From Nocardia acidivorans NBRC 108247 (lineage in GTDB: Bacteria > Actinomycetota > Actinomycetes > Mycobacteriales > Mycobacteriaceae), in contig NZ_BDAW01000017.1 in NCBI RefSeq assembly GCF_001625085.1, positions 1 to 64,000 of the forward strand: a DNA stretch of 64,000 nt, given 5' to 3'. The translations under genes and the position numbers were made by a program. Positions 50,722 to 59,220 of the stretch are shown here, one piece after another (positions within the stretch are counted from its first letter, which is position 1; each line of letters starts with the position of its first letter). A model generated the notes under the pieces. It ran no database searches and was not told the origin of the DNA. It was given only the letters and a program-made list of their open reading frames with translations.

Positions 50722-51204
50722 ATGCAGTCGCTCGTATCCCATGACCGTGTCTGGATAGACAAGCAGACACCCGAGGTCTATCACGCGCTCAACAGCGTGG
50801 CCACCGCCGTCCGAACCGCCGCTGCCGCAGTCGATCTGGGGCGGGCGGTGATGGAGTTGGTGAATGTTCGCGTCTCCCAGCTCAATGGCTGCGCCTTCTG
50901 CCTCGACGTGCACTTCCGGGCCGCCCGGGAGGCCGGGGTGAGCACCCAGCAACTCGCGGTGCTGGACGCCTGGCAGCGCAGTCCGCAGCTGTACTCCGAC
51001 CAGGAGCGGGCCGCGCTCATCATCGCCGAAACCGTCACCGCGATACCGGACGAACAGTGCATCGCGCGCGAGTACGCCGCTGCGCGGCAACACCTGTCGG
51101 ATGACCAGCTGTCGGTCCTCATCTGGGCCGCGACCACCATCGGCGCGTTCAATCGCGTCTCGATCCTGAGCGGACATCCGGTGCGGGTGCGGAAGGAGAA
51201 CTGA
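50722..51204 (+). CDS. Carboxymuconolactone decarboxylase / AhpD-like protein
   Basis: A 160-residue helical protein. The alkylhydroperoxidase core is Cys57-x-x-Cys60 with His64 in NGCAFCLDVH, which makes peroxidase or thiol-disulfide activity more likely than decarboxylation. The family pattern continues with ELVNVRVSQLNG before it and YSDQERAALIIAETVTAIPD after it. It is the first gene of a three-gene set with GNAT and pirin (gaps of 3 and -4 bases). The set looks like a response to oxidative or electrophile stress. The ribosome site is weak. Confidence 0.9.
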   Translation: MQSLVSHDRVWIDKQTPEVYHALNSVATAVRTAAAAVDLGRAVMELVNVRVSQLNGCAFCLDVHFRAAREAGVSTQQLAVLDAWQRSPQLYSDQERAALIIAETVTAIPDEQCIAREYAAARQHLSDDQLSVLIWAATTIGAFNRVSILSGHPVRVRKEN

Positions 51205-51207
51205 ACA

Positions 51208-51519
51208 ATGAGCGAACAAACCGTGGTGGCGACCGTCGTCCGCAATGACGCGCAGCACCGCTATGAAGTCTGGTACGGCAACTCGCTCGCCGGGTTCACC
51301 GAATACCGCGAGCGCGATGGCGACACCACCTTCATCCACACCGAGGTGGACAAGGCGTTCGGCGGTAAGGGACTGGGCAGTGCGCTGGCCCGGCAGTCCG
51401 TGGAGGATGTGATCGCGCGCGGACGGGCCATCGTGCCCCGCTGCCCGTTCATCAAGGCCTGGCTGGACAAGCACCCGGACTATGACGAGCACGTCGTCGG
51501 AAAGGGCATCAAACGATGA
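51208..51519 (+). CDS. GNAT-type acetyltransferase (YjdJ-like)
   Basis: A 103-residue minimal acetyltransferase of the GNAT fold. The HTEVDKAFGGKGLGSALARQSVEDVIARG stretch is the acetyl-CoA loop and helix, and VPRCPFIKAWLDKHPDY is the signature end of the YjdJ/GTL3 group. It is translationally close to both neighbours: it starts three bases after the CMD stop and overlaps the pirin start by four bases (ATGA). The substrate is unknown. Confidence 0.92.
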   Translation: MSEQTVVATVVRNDAQHRYEVWYGNSLAGFTEYRERDGDTTFIHTEVDKAFGGKGLGSALARQSVEDVIARGRAIVPRCPFIKAWLDKHPDYDEHVVGKGIKR

Positions 51520-52502
51520 GCGATCTGGAGGCGAATCCCCAAGAGGCGCTGTGTGAATCGTCCGGGCGGCCGGGACGGCGCGCGGAGCGCTTCCCCGCCC
51601 GGGAGGTACCGCTCGGCGGTGTTCGCGGGGTGACCGTCTTCCGGACGCTGCCGCAGCGCGATCTGCCCACCGTGGGCGCCTGGTGCTTCCTGGACAATTT
51701 CGGCTCCGGCTCGACCGCGCGACCGCACGGCAGCGATATCGATCCGCATCCGCATATCGGATTGCAAACCGTCACTTGGCCTTTGAACGGGCGCATCCGG
51801 CATCGCGACAGTGTCGGGTCGGATGTGGAGATCTGGCCGGGACAGCTGAACATCATGACCGCCGGGGGCGGTATCGCACACTCGGAGTACCGGGTGCCCG
51901 ATCATGAATCCGGGGCCGGACTCCAGCTGTGGATCGCGCTGCCCGGCGAAACCGCCGCCATCCCACCGCATTTCGAACAGCACCGGGAGCTGCCGGAGTT
52001 CAAGCGCGACGGGCTGCGCGGCACGGTGCTGATCGGCTCGCTCGACGGGCAGACCTCACCGGCCACCGCGTACACCCCGATCGTCGGCGCGGATCTGCGG
52101 GTGGATGCCGGAACCGCGGTGACACTGCCGCTGAACCCGGATTTCGAGCACGCCATCCTGGTCATCGAGGGCGAACTCACCGCCGACGGCCATACCGCCG
52201 CCCCCGGTAGCCTGTTCTACCTGGGCAGCGACCGCGCCGAACTCCCGATCACCAGCACCGCGGGCGCGCACGCCCTGCTGATCGGCGGCGAGCCGTTCGA
52301 CGAGGATCTGGTCATGTGGTGGAACTTCGTGGCGCGCAGCCACGAAGAGATCGAGGCGGCCCGAAACGATTGGGAGGCACACGATCTCACTCGCTTCCCG
52401 GATATCGCCGGGCACACCCCGGATCAGCGCATCCCCGCGCCCCCGCTCCCGCCCCTGCACCTGAAACCCCGTAAACGCCGCTGCGGAGTCCCGCACGAAT
52501 GA
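51516..52502 (+). CDS. Pirin family protein
   Basis: A 328-residue bicupin. The N-terminal cupin has the metal ligands of pirins: DPHPHIGLQTVTWPLNGRIRHRDSVGS gives two histidines, and ITAGGGIAHSEY-like text gives the third His and a Glu (QLNIMTAGGGIAHSEY). LQLWIALPGE follows. The C-terminal cupin is present up to LLIGGEPFDEDLVMWWNFVARS. Some bacterial pirins oxidise quercetin, others interact with metabolic enzymes; the sequence does not decide. It closes the CMD-GNAT-pirin operon and converges with the XRE regulator. Confidence 0.93.
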   Translation: MSDLEANPQEALCESSGRPGRRAERFPAREVPLGGVRGVTVFRTLPQRDLPTVGAWCFLDNFGSGSTARPHGSDIDPHPHIGLQTVTWPLNGRIRHRDSVGSDVEIWPGQLNIMTAGGGIAHSEYRVPDHESGAGLQLWIALPGETAAIPPHFEQHRELPEFKRDGLRGTVLIGSLDGQTSPATAYTPIVGADLRVDAGTAVTLPLNPDFEHAILVIEGELTADGHTAAPGSLFYLGSDRAELPITSTAGAHALLIGGEPFDEDLVMWWNFVARSHEEIEAARNDWEAHDLTRFPDIAGHTPDQRIPAPPLPPLHLKPRKRRCGVPHE

Positions 52503-52505
52503 GCT

Positions 52506-53342
52506 TCACGGCGTGAGGGTTTGGGTGCCGATCACTCGGAGCAGGTCCAGTTTGTCCTGGGTGTCGGTGCCCGAGCGGGGGTAGTAGACCAGGAGCTGGC
52601 GGGTGGCGCTGGGGGTGAGTAGGGGTTCGCAGAGCAGGTCCAGCAGTCCCACCTCGGGGTGGATTATGCGCTTGCCGTGACCGGCTTCGGGGCGTACCTC
52701 GTGCGCACTCCAGAGCTCCTCGAATTCCGTACTGACAGCGCGCAATCGGGCCACCAGCTCGGTGACATCGGCGGCGCCGGCGCGGGCCGCGGCGGTGGCG
52801 CGCAGCCCGGCGACATGATGCCGGGACATGCCGGGCCGATCCTGCGCCGCGAAACGCTCCCGCTCGGCGGGCCTGGTGAACCAGAGCCAGGGCACACAGC
52901 GGTCCAGGCCGGTGCGCTGGGAGAAATCGCCGGAGACCAGGGTGTGCATGCGGTTCTGCACCAGCACCTCACCCAGATCCGAGATGACGCAGGCGGGGGT
53001 GTCGTCCAATTTGGTGAGCACGTGCAGGATGGCCGGGCTGACATGGGTATCGCCGCCGCGCGCGGGCGGCTGCTGCCCTGCCAGATGGTAGAGATGATCG
53101 CGTTCGTTGTCGGTGAAGCGCAGCGCCCGCGCGAGCGCGGCCAGCACCTGCGTGGAGGGCCGAGGACCGCGCGCCTGCTCCAGCCGGGTGTAGTAATCGG
53201 TCGATATGCCCGCGAGCATGGACACCTCATCGCGGCGCAGGCCGGGCGTACGCCGGCGCGGCCCCTCGGGCAGGCCGACGGCGGCCGGTTGCAGGGCCTC
53301 CCGATGCCGGCGCAGGAAGTCGGCGAGTTCGTCGCGGTTCAC
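52506..53342 (-). CDS. XRE family regulator with a MmyB-like ligand domain
   Basis: A 278-residue regulator. Residues about 5-75 are the helix-turn-helix (LADFLRRHREALQP, TPGLRRDEVSMLAGISTDYYTRLEQARGPRPS). Residues about 105-270 form the MmyB-like PAS domain that binds fatty acids in solved members (CVISDLGEVLVQN, WLWFTRPAERERF). RTPGLRRDEVSMLAGIS is highly typical. It is divergent from an aldo/keto reductase with a 250-base gap, the standard layout for a regulator that represses its neighbour. A long palindrome in the gap is a likely target. Confidence 0.92.
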   Translation of the reverse strand: MNRDELADFLRRHREALQPAAVGLPEGPRRRTPGLRRDEVSMLAGISTDYYTRLEQARGPRPSTQVLAALARALRFTDNERDHLYHLAGQQPPARGGDTHVSPAILHVLTKLDDTPACVISDLGEVLVQNRMHTLVSGDFSQRTGLDRCVPWLWFTRPAERERFAAQDRPGMSRHHVAGLRATAAARAGAADVTELVARLRAVSTEFEELWSAHEVRPEAGHGKRIIHPEVGLLDLLCEPLLTPSATRQLLVYYPRSGTDTQDKLDLLRVIGTQTLTP

Positions 53343-53520
53343 CAGACCAGTTTCCCGCCTCCGGGCCGAGCTATCCAGGTACTACCGGTCCCCGGCTCCC
53401 GACCGGCCCGATCGTCCGGCCGCGCACCGGTCTCCGAGGCGTCCGGTGCGATCAGCCGGAGCGGGCACGCCGTCGAGCCGCCCACCGGGTCCGTAGCACC
53501 GGCCAGGTATCTGCCACCGC

Positions 53521-53545
53521 ATCCAGGGATCGGCGATCCCCGGAT
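53521..53545. promoter_or_regulatory. Inverted repeat between the XRE regulator and the AKR
   Basis: ATCCAGGGATC and GATCCCCGGAT, with one mismatch, surround a 3-base centre. It lies about 50 bases before the aldo/keto reductase and suits a dimeric regulator such as the divergent XRE protein. Confidence 0.45.
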
Positions 53546-53592
53546 GAACGGTCCTCTCCCGGACCCCGGTGCGGCGGCGCATCGTTTATCCC

Positions 53593-54600
53593 ATGACCAA
53601 CAACCTGCACACCGTCCAGCTCGGCAAGACCGGGCCCGCCGTCTCCCGGATCGGCCTCGGAGCCATGGGGATGTCCGGTATGTACGGATCCGCCGATGAG
53701 CGAACCTCCATCGCGACCGTGCACGCCGCCATCGACTCCGGCGCGAACCTCATCGACACCGGCGATTTCTACGGCATGGGCCATAACGAACTGCTCATCC
53801 GGCAGGCGCTCACCGAGCGCAAGCGGGAGGATGTGCTGCTCAGCGTGAAGTACGGGGCCATGCGCGGACCCGATGGCGGCTTCGTCGGGGTCGACACCCG
53901 GCCCGCGGCCACCCGCAATTTCCTGACCTACTCGCTGCAGCGGCTCGGCACCGATTACATCGACATCTACCGGCCCGCGCGACTTGACCCGAATATCCCC
54001 ATCGAGGAGACCATGGGCGGACTGGCCGAACTGGTCCAAGCCGGATACATCCGCCATATCGGGCTCTCCGAGGTCGGCGCGCAGACCCTGCGGCGCGCCG
54101 CAGCCGTCCACCCGGTGGTGGATCTGCAGATCGAATACTCGCTGATCTCGCGCGGTATCGAAGCCGAAATCCTGCCCGTCGCACGGGAACTCGGCATCGG
54201 CATCACCGCGTACGGGGTGCTCTCGCGCGGACTGCTCAGCGATTCACTGCGCGGCGGTGCACAGTTCGCACCCACCGACTTCCGGGCGCACAGCCCGCGC
54301 TTCCAGGGTGAGAACCTCACCGCCAACCTGCGTTTGGTGGACGCGCTGGCCGCCATCGCGGCCGAACATCAGGTGAGCGTGGCGCAATTGGCCATCGCCT
54401 GGGCACTGTCGCGCGGTGCGGATATCGTGCCGATCATCGGCGCGCGCCGTCCCGACCGCTGGGCCGAAGCCCTTGCCGCCGTGGATATTCGGCTCTCGGA
54501 GGCGGAGCTGGCCGCCATCGAGGCGGCCGTACCCGCCGATCAGGTCGCCGGCGGCCGCTACGCCGACGCGCAGATGGCCATGCTCGACAGCGAACGCTGA
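53593..54600 (+). CDS. Aldo/keto reductase
   Basis: A 335-residue NADPH oxidoreductase with a TIM-barrel fold. DTGDFYGMGHNE supplies the catalytic Asp and Tyr and VKYGAMRG the Lys. The usual catalytic His region reads YRPARLDPNIP, with no His at that position, as in one known subgroup of this family. LQIEYSLISRG and IVPIIGARR are NADPH-binding parts. The likely role is reduction of reactive aldehydes. It is divergent from the MmyB-type regulator, which probably controls it. Confidence 0.9.
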   Translation: MTNNLHTVQLGKTGPAVSRIGLGAMGMSGMYGSADERTSIATVHAAIDSGANLIDTGDFYGMGHNELLIRQALTERKREDVLLSVKYGAMRGPDGGFVGVDTRPAATRNFLTYSLQRLGTDYIDIYRPARLDPNIPIEETMGGLAELVQAGYIRHIGLSEVGAQTLRRAAAVHPVVDLQIEYSLISRGIEAEILPVARELGIGITAYGVLSRGLLSDSLRGGAQFAPTDFRAHSPRFQGENLTANLRLVDALAAIAAEHQVSVAQLAIAWALSRGADIVPIIGARRPDRWAEALAAVDIRLSEAELAAIEAAVPADQVAGGRYADAQMAMLDSER

Positions 54601-54615
54601 ACGGCCACAACGGAA

Positions 54616-54645
54616 AACGGCCCGACATCGAATGCCGGGCCCGTT
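54616..54645. terminator. Terminator between the AKR and DUF4442 genes
   Basis: AACGG-CCCG-ACAT pairs with ATGC-CGGG-C-CCGTT around a 3-base loop with small defects. It lies between convergent genes. Confidence 0.65.
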
Positions 54646-54657
54646 CCCGTGGTCGTA

Positions 54658-55128
54658 CTACTCGCGCCGGGGGCGGATCACCGCGGTGAAAGCCGCCGAG
54701 GCCACGGCCTTTCCGGTGCTGTCCGCGATGAGCACCGGCACCTCGAGCTCGATCTCGTTCCGCGCCTTGATATCCGAGCGCGTCCGGGCGATGAGCTCGG
54801 CGGAGAGTTCAGAGGTCGCGATGAACGGGCCGAGCTCTCCCTTGGCCCGCGCCAGATAGGTGATCTGGCCGTCCCGCGCGACAATGAAGGTCTCGCCCAT
54901 CAAATCCACGATGCCGGAGATGGACGCGCCCATCGCCGCGGTCTCGGCCAGGCCGAACAGCAGCGCCGCGTGCATATCGCCATTGTGGTTGAGGTGTTCG
55001 GGCTTGGGCGCCATGCTCACCACATTGCGGCCGCTGGCGAAATCGACCGCCTCGATACCGGTGAATTGGATGAAGCCCAGCTTCTTGAAGCCCGCCATCA
55101 CCAGATCGCCCATGGTGGCGCTGTCCAT
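54658..55128 (-). CDS. DUF4442 hot-dog thioesterase-like protein
   Basis: A 156-residue single hot-dog protein from ATG at 55128 (AGGAG five bases upstream). PEHLNHNGDMHAALLFGLAETAAMGAS is the hot-dog central helix with the HNGDMHAAL acyl-CoA thioesterase-type site. FIVARDGQITYLARAKG and ELEVPVLIADSTGKAVASAAFTAVI complete the sheet. The likely activity is on acyl-CoA. A KstR-type box 19 bases upstream of the start links it to steroid or lipid catabolism. It lies downstream of mqo with a 77-base gap. Confidence 0.85.
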   Translation of the reverse strand: MDSATMGDLVMAGFKKLGFIQFTGIEAVDFASGRNVVSMAPKPEHLNHNGDMHAALLFGLAETAAMGASISGIVDLMGETFIVARDGQITYLARAKGELGPFIATSELSAELIARTRSDIKARNEIELEVPVLIADSTGKAVASAAFTAVIRPRRE

Positions 55129-55146
55129 CGCATCTCCTGAGAAAAG

Positions 55147-55160
55147 TGAAACCTGTTCCA
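55147..55160. promoter_or_regulatory. KstR-type box upstream of the DUF4442 gene
   Basis: TGAAACCTGTTCCA fits TNNAACNNGTTNNA exactly; its outer half-site bases are less symmetrical than at the other three sites. It lies 19-32 bases before the start codon, directly over the expected promoter. Confidence 0.6.
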
Positions 55161-55205
55161 ATTTCATACCGGGTGCGAGGGCGCATTGTCCATGTCCACT
55201 TCCTG

Positions 55206-56714
55206 TCAGGACAGATTGTCGGGCGCCACCAGACCGAGAATCTCCGCCGTCCGCGACATGGTCTGCCGGGCCAGGCGCATATCGGTCGCCAGACTCAGGC
55301 CGAGCGTGGGAATCAGTTCGCGCAGCCGCTCGGCCCACAGGCCGCGATAGCGCGGAAAGCAGCGCTCGAGCACATCCAGCAGGATGGCGGGCGCGGTGGA
55401 GGCGCCCGGTGACGCGCCCAGCACCGCCGCGATGGTCCCGTCCGAGGAGGACACCACCTCGGTGCCGAAGTGCAGTGCGCCCCGGCCGCTCGCGTCCCGC
55501 TTCACGATCTGGGCGCGCTGACCGGCCTTGATCAGGGTCCAATCACCGGTGACGGCGGCGGGCGCGAATTCGCGCAGCGCGGCCATCTTCCGGCCCCGGG
55601 TGGCGGTCAATTGCGACAGCAGCAACCAGATGAGGCCCGGATTCTCCTTGATCATCGACGCCACCGGACCCACATTGTGCGAACGCAGCGAGGCGGGCGC
55701 GTCCCATACCGACCCGCGCGTGAGGAATTTGGGATTCGCACCCGGATACGGGCCGAAGAGCAGTGCGCGCTTCCCGTCGATGACGCGAGTATCCAAGTGC
55801 GGCATGGACATCGGCGGTGCGCCGACCTTGGCCTTGCCGTACACCTTGGCATCGTGCCGCTCCACCACGGCCGGATTGTCGCAGCGCAGGAAGCGGCCGC
55901 TCACCGGTAGCAGCCCGTAACCCCGCACCTGCGGCACACCCGCACCCTGTAGCAGTTTCAATGCCCAGCCGCCTGCGCCCGCGAAGACGAAGCGCGCGTC
56001 CACCCAGCGGGTGATGCGATCATTGTCGGTGAAGTGGTGAATGCGCAATTGCCAAGAGCCGTCATTGTTCTTGCGCATTCCGCGCACCTCGGAGCGGCGG
56101 TGGATCTCCACCCCGGAAGCCTCCAGATGCGCGAACAGCTGCCGAGTCAGCGAACCGAAATCGACATCGCTGCCGGTGGTGTCGCGGGTGGCGGCGAATG
56201 GTTCGTACAGGCCGCGCCGCTCGGTCAGCAATGGCGCCCAGCCCTCGATGGTCTTGGATTCGGTGCTGAACCGCATGGCGCTGAAAAGGGGGTGCGCGGA
56301 GAGGGTTTCATGTCTGCGGCGCAGATAGTCGACATCGTCGGTGCCGTGCACCAGCGTCATATGCGGGACCGGATTGATGAAAGTATCCGGCTTGCCCAGG
56401 ATTTCGGCCTCCACCAGGGAGGCCCACAATTGTCTGCTCTGCTGGAAATGCTCATTGACGGCGACCGCCCTGGCGATATCGATACCGCCGTCCGCCCTTT
56501 CACTCGTGTAGTTGAGTTCGCAGAGTCCGGCATGCCCGGTTCCGGCATTGTGCCAGGGCGCCGAGGCCTCCGCGGCGAGCTCGGGGAGGCGCTCGTAGAC
56601 CGCAATCGACCAGGTCGGTTCGACGTGTTTGAGCAGGATACCGAGCGTCGCGCTCATGATCCCGCCACCGACCAGCACCACATCGTAGGGACGCAGGGTC
56701 GTTTGCGTATTCAT
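55206..56714 (-). CDS. mqo: Malate:quinone oxidoreductase
   Basis: A 502-residue peripheral membrane flavoprotein that oxidises malate to oxaloacetate and reduces quinone. FAD binds at VVLVGGGIMSATLGILLK near residue 15. Family marks include NAGTGHAGLCELNYT, FINPVPHMTLVHG, GRFLRCDNPAVVERH, FGPYPGANPKFL and the C-terminal GASPGASTAPAILLDVLERCF. Length is as expected. ATG at 56714 was chosen because GGAGAG lies six bases upstream; an ATG six bases earlier is also possible. It is divergent from a TetR gene that may control it. Confidence 0.95.
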   Translation of the reverse strand: MNTQTTLRPYDVVLVGGGIMSATLGILLKHVEPTWSIAVYERLPELAAEASAPWHNAGTGHAGLCELNYTSERADGGIDIARAVAVNEHFQQSRQLWASLVEAEILGKPDTFINPVPHMTLVHGTDDVDYLRRRHETLSAHPLFSAMRFSTESKTIEGWAPLLTERRGLYEPFAATRDTTGSDVDFGSLTRQLFAHLEASGVEIHRRSEVRGMRKNNDGSWQLRIHHFTDNDRITRWVDARFVFAGAGGWALKLLQGAGVPQVRGYGLLPVSGRFLRCDNPAVVERHDAKVYGKAKVGAPPMSMPHLDTRVIDGKRALLFGPYPGANPKFLTRGSVWDAPASLRSHNVGPVASMIKENPGLIWLLLSQLTATRGRKMAALREFAPAAVTGDWTLIKAGQRAQIVKRDASGRGALHFGTEVVSSSDGTIAAVLGASPGASTAPAILLDVLERCFPRYRGLWAERLRELIPTLGLSLATDMRLARQTMSRTAEILGLVAPDNLS

Positions 56715-56785
56715 AGTCATCTCTCCGGAGACCCCCATTGGACTCGTAAAGCGTAGGGGCACGCTAACACTCGCCTGTACATGCG

Positions 56786-56791
56786 TATAGT
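56786..56791 (+). promoter_or_regulatory. -10 element of a probable leaderless tetR transcript
   Basis: TATAGT lies six bases before the ATG at 56798. This spacing puts the transcription start at or next to the A of ATG. No ribosome site is visible upstream, as expected for a leaderless message, which is common in actinobacteria. Confidence 0.6.
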
Positions 56792-56797
56792 TGAGCG

Positions 56798-57484
56798 ATG
56801 GCCGGACGTGAGAAAATCAACAGGCAACGCCTCAGCCGCGATGCCGTGATAGAAGCCGCGCTCGAGCTGGCCTACCGCCGCGGCCTCGACGGACTCAGCT
56901 TCCGGCGGCTCGCCGACGCACTCGACGTCTCACCGATGGCGCTGTACTGGCATGTGGAGAACAAAGACGAACTGTTGAATGCCATGGGCGACAGGGCATG
57001 TCGCGACCTGCGAATAACGGCCGATCCGGACGATCCGTGGGATCGCCAATTGCGTTCGCTCATCACCGATTTCGTGCGCATGATCGAGAAGAATCCGGGT
57101 GCGGCGCCGATCATCATTCCCCGCGTGGTGTACTCCGAGACCGGCCGCGAATTCATGGAGCGGCTCATCGGCCTGCTGCGCGGGGCGGGCTTCGACATCG
57201 GCGAGGCGACGCAATTGGCGCGCCAGGGCGCGCGCACGGCCATGAGCCTGGTCAATGAACCGCTCTTCACCGGCGTCACCCTCGAACCCGAACGCCGGGC
57301 GGTCCTGCTCGCCCAGGCCGAGGCGCTGCACGCCCAGCTCCCCGCCGAGCGGTATCCCAATATCCTCGCCGCGTGGAATGACCTGGGCGACATCACCTCC
57401 CGGGAATCGTTCATCCAGCTGGGCGTCGACACCTACGTGCACGGGGTGGTCGGACTGGCCGCCGCGCGGGCGGCCGCCCGATAG
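56798..57484 (+). CDS. TetR family regulator (TetR_C_1 type)
   Basis: A 228-residue regulator. The helix-turn-helix is clear: LSRDAVIEAALELAYRRGLDGLSFRRLADALDVSPMALYWHVENKDELL. The C-terminal domain (WDRQLRSLITDFVRMIEKNPGAAPIII and following) resembles the class that binds tetracycline-like or aromatic ligands. It starts at ATG 56798, with a -10 just upstream and no leader. It is divergent from mqo with 83 bases between them, so it may control mqo or an unlinked pump. It converges with the CGNR gene. Confidence 0.9.
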   Translation: MAGREKINRQRLSRDAVIEAALELAYRRGLDGLSFRRLADALDVSPMALYWHVENKDELLNAMGDRACRDLRITADPDDPWDRQLRSLITDFVRMIEKNPGAAPIIIPRVVYSETGREFMERLIGLLRGAGFDIGEATQLARQGARTAMSLVNEPLFTGVTLEPERRAVLLAQAEALHAQLPAERYPNILAAWNDLGDITSRESFIQLGVDTYVHGVVGLAAARAAAR

Positions 57485-57587
57485 GCATTGCCGAGGGCTG
57501 TCCCGCTGCCGTCCTTCGCCGCCGTGGCCGATCGGGTCGCCCGCGACGACCGCGCCCGGGTGGATTCCCCCGCTGGGATAAGCCTTT

Positions 57588-58118
57588 TCAGCGCTGACGG
57601 GCCCGATACGCCGCCACCGCATTGCGGTTGCCGCACGCGGTGCTGCAATAGCGGCGGGAACGATTGCGGGACAGGTCCAGGACGATGCCCTCGCAGGCGT
57701 CGTCGGCGCAGATCGACAGGCGGCTGAGTTCATCCGCGCGAATCACGTCGATCATCGCCATAGCGGTTTCGACGGCGATGCGGACCGGTAGCGGGGCATC
57801 GGCCGCGACGGCGTGAATGTGGTAGTCGAGATCATCGTGGCGGACCAGCCGCGGGACCGCGCGATGCCGCGCGAGGATGGCGTTCACCAACTCGACCGCG
57901 GTATCGCGCTCGCTGGTGAGCAGGCGGCGCATCGGGGCGCGCTGGGCGCGCACCGCTTCCAGCTCCGCCGCGTCGCCGGTGCGGGAGCCGGTGTAGCCGT
58001 GCCGGACGAAGAAGTTCTTCAGCTGGTCGGTTTCGGTCAGCGTATCCGGGGGTTCCGCCGAATTCACCAGATCGACGGCGGCGGCCAGCGAGGCCACCGT
58101 GTCATCAGTAAAAACCAT
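57588..58118 (-). CDS. CGNR zinc finger / ABATE-domain regulator
   Basis: A 176-residue protein. Residues 1-125 are the helical ABATE domain (AVDLVNSAEPPDTLTETDQLKNFFVRHGY). Residues about 130-172 are a CGNR zinc finger: LSICADDACEGIVLDLSRNRSRRYCSTACGNRNAVAAYRAR. The four cysteines are CxxxxC and CxxxC, with the CGNR core present. Proteins of this class are stress-type transcription regulators. The ATG follows TAATAT by six bases, suggesting a leaderless mRNA. It is divergent from the EamA transporter, the usual arrangement for a regulator and its transporter. Confidence 0.92.
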   Translation of the reverse strand: MVFTDDTVASLAAAVDLVNSAEPPDTLTETDQLKNFFVRHGYTGSRTGDAAELEAVRAQRAPMRRLLTSERDTAVELVNAILARHRAVPRLVRHDDLDYHIHAVAADAPLPVRIAVETAMAMIDVIRADELSRLSICADDACEGIVLDLSRNRSRRYCSTACGNRNAVAAYRARQR

Positions 58119-58124
58119 GTTGAC

Positions 58125-58130
58125 ATATTA
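58125..58130 (-). promoter_or_regulatory. -10 element of a probable leaderless CGNR transcript
   Basis: TAATAT on the minus strand lies six bases before the ATG at 58118, with no ribosome site. The opposite strand carries TTGACA at 58120-58125 pointing toward the EamA gene, so divergent promoters appear to overlap here. Confidence 0.6.
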
Positions 58131-58157
58131 CACACGGGCACCTTAGCGTCATTAGTC

Positions 58158-59126
58158 ATGGCCACGATGACACATGACACGCAGGCGCGCAGGCGGCTCG
58201 GCAATGGGCTGCTCCTCGCGGCGCTGTCCGCATCGTCCTTCGGACTCGCAGGGGCGCTCGCCCGCGGACTCATGAACGCGGGGTGGAGCCCCGCCGCCGT
58301 GGTCATCGTGCGGGTACTGCTCGGCGCGCTCGTACTGCTCCCGGTGGCGGTGGTGCAGTTGCACGGCAACTGGAATCTGCTGCGGCGCAATATCCCACTG
58401 CTCGCCGGATACGGCCTGCTCGCCGTCGCCGGAGCCCAGCTGTCCTACTTCAATGCCGTGGCGCATATGGATGTCGGAGTGGCACTGCTCATCGAATACA
58501 CCGCGCCCATCGCCGTGATCGCCTGGCTGTGGTTGCGGCATGCGCAAAAGCCCGGGCGCATAACGGTTCTCGGCTCGCTCATCGGTATCGCCGGACTCAT
58601 CCTGGTACTGGACCTGCGCTCCGATGTCCCGACCAGTTGGATCGGCGTGCTGTGGGCCCTGGGCGCGATGGTCGGCGCGGCAGCGTATTTCATTCTCTCC
58701 GGCAGCGCGGGCGACGCGGTCCCGGGCACCGTACTGGCCACCAGCGGACTCCTGGTCGGCGGCCTCGGCGTGCTGATCGCGGGACTGCTGGGCGTGGTAC
58801 CACTGCACGCCACCACCGATAACGTTGCCTTCGAAGGCTTTACCGCGCAGTGGTGGCAGCCGCTGCTCGCACTCGGGGTCGTCACCGCCGCGGTCGCGTA
58901 CGTCACCGGGATCGCCGCCACCCGACTGCTCGGGTCGCGGCTGGCCTCCTTCGCGGCCCTCACCGAGGTGCTGGCGGCCATCCTCTTCGCCTGGGCGCTG
59001 CTCGGACAGGCCCCGCACGCCATCCAATTGGTCGGCGGCGCGCTGATTCTCCTGGGTGTCGTGGTGGTGCGGCTCGGTGAACCCGAGCAGACACCGGCCG
59101 AACCGACGCTCAGCGAACCGCACTGA
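58158..59126 (+). CDS. EamA family transporter
   Basis: A 322-residue membrane protein with about ten hydrophobic segments in two EamA halves, the arrangement of the drug/metabolite transporter superfamily. LLLAALSASSFGLAGALARGLMNAGWSPAAVVIVRVLLGALVL is the first-half signature, and PLLALGVVTAAVAYVTGIAATRLLGSRLASFAALTEVLAAILFAWALLG the second. The cytosolic tail is charged. It probably exports a small metabolite, such as an amino acid. It is divergent from the CGNR regulator. Confidence 0.92.
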   Translation: MATMTHDTQARRRLGNGLLLAALSASSFGLAGALARGLMNAGWSPAAVVIVRVLLGALVLLPVAVVQLHGNWNLLRRNIPLLAGYGLLAVAGAQLSYFNAVAHMDVGVALLIEYTAPIAVIAWLWLRHAQKPGRITVLGSLIGIAGLILVLDLRSDVPTSWIGVLWALGAMVGAAAYFILSGSAGDAVPGTVLATSGLLVGGLGVLIAGLLGVVPLHATTDNVAFEGFTAQWWQPLLALGVVTAAVAYVTGIAATRLLGSRLASFAALTEVLAAILFAWALLGQAPHAIQLVGGALILLGVVVVRLGEPEQTPAEPTLSEPH

Positions 59127-59220
59127 AGACGGCGCGAGACGTCCCGCTCCGCGAGTCGGCGCATCGCCGGACAGGCATCTAGGACGTTTTCGGTCCTGGT
59201 TCTGAGCGATCATTGACCCC

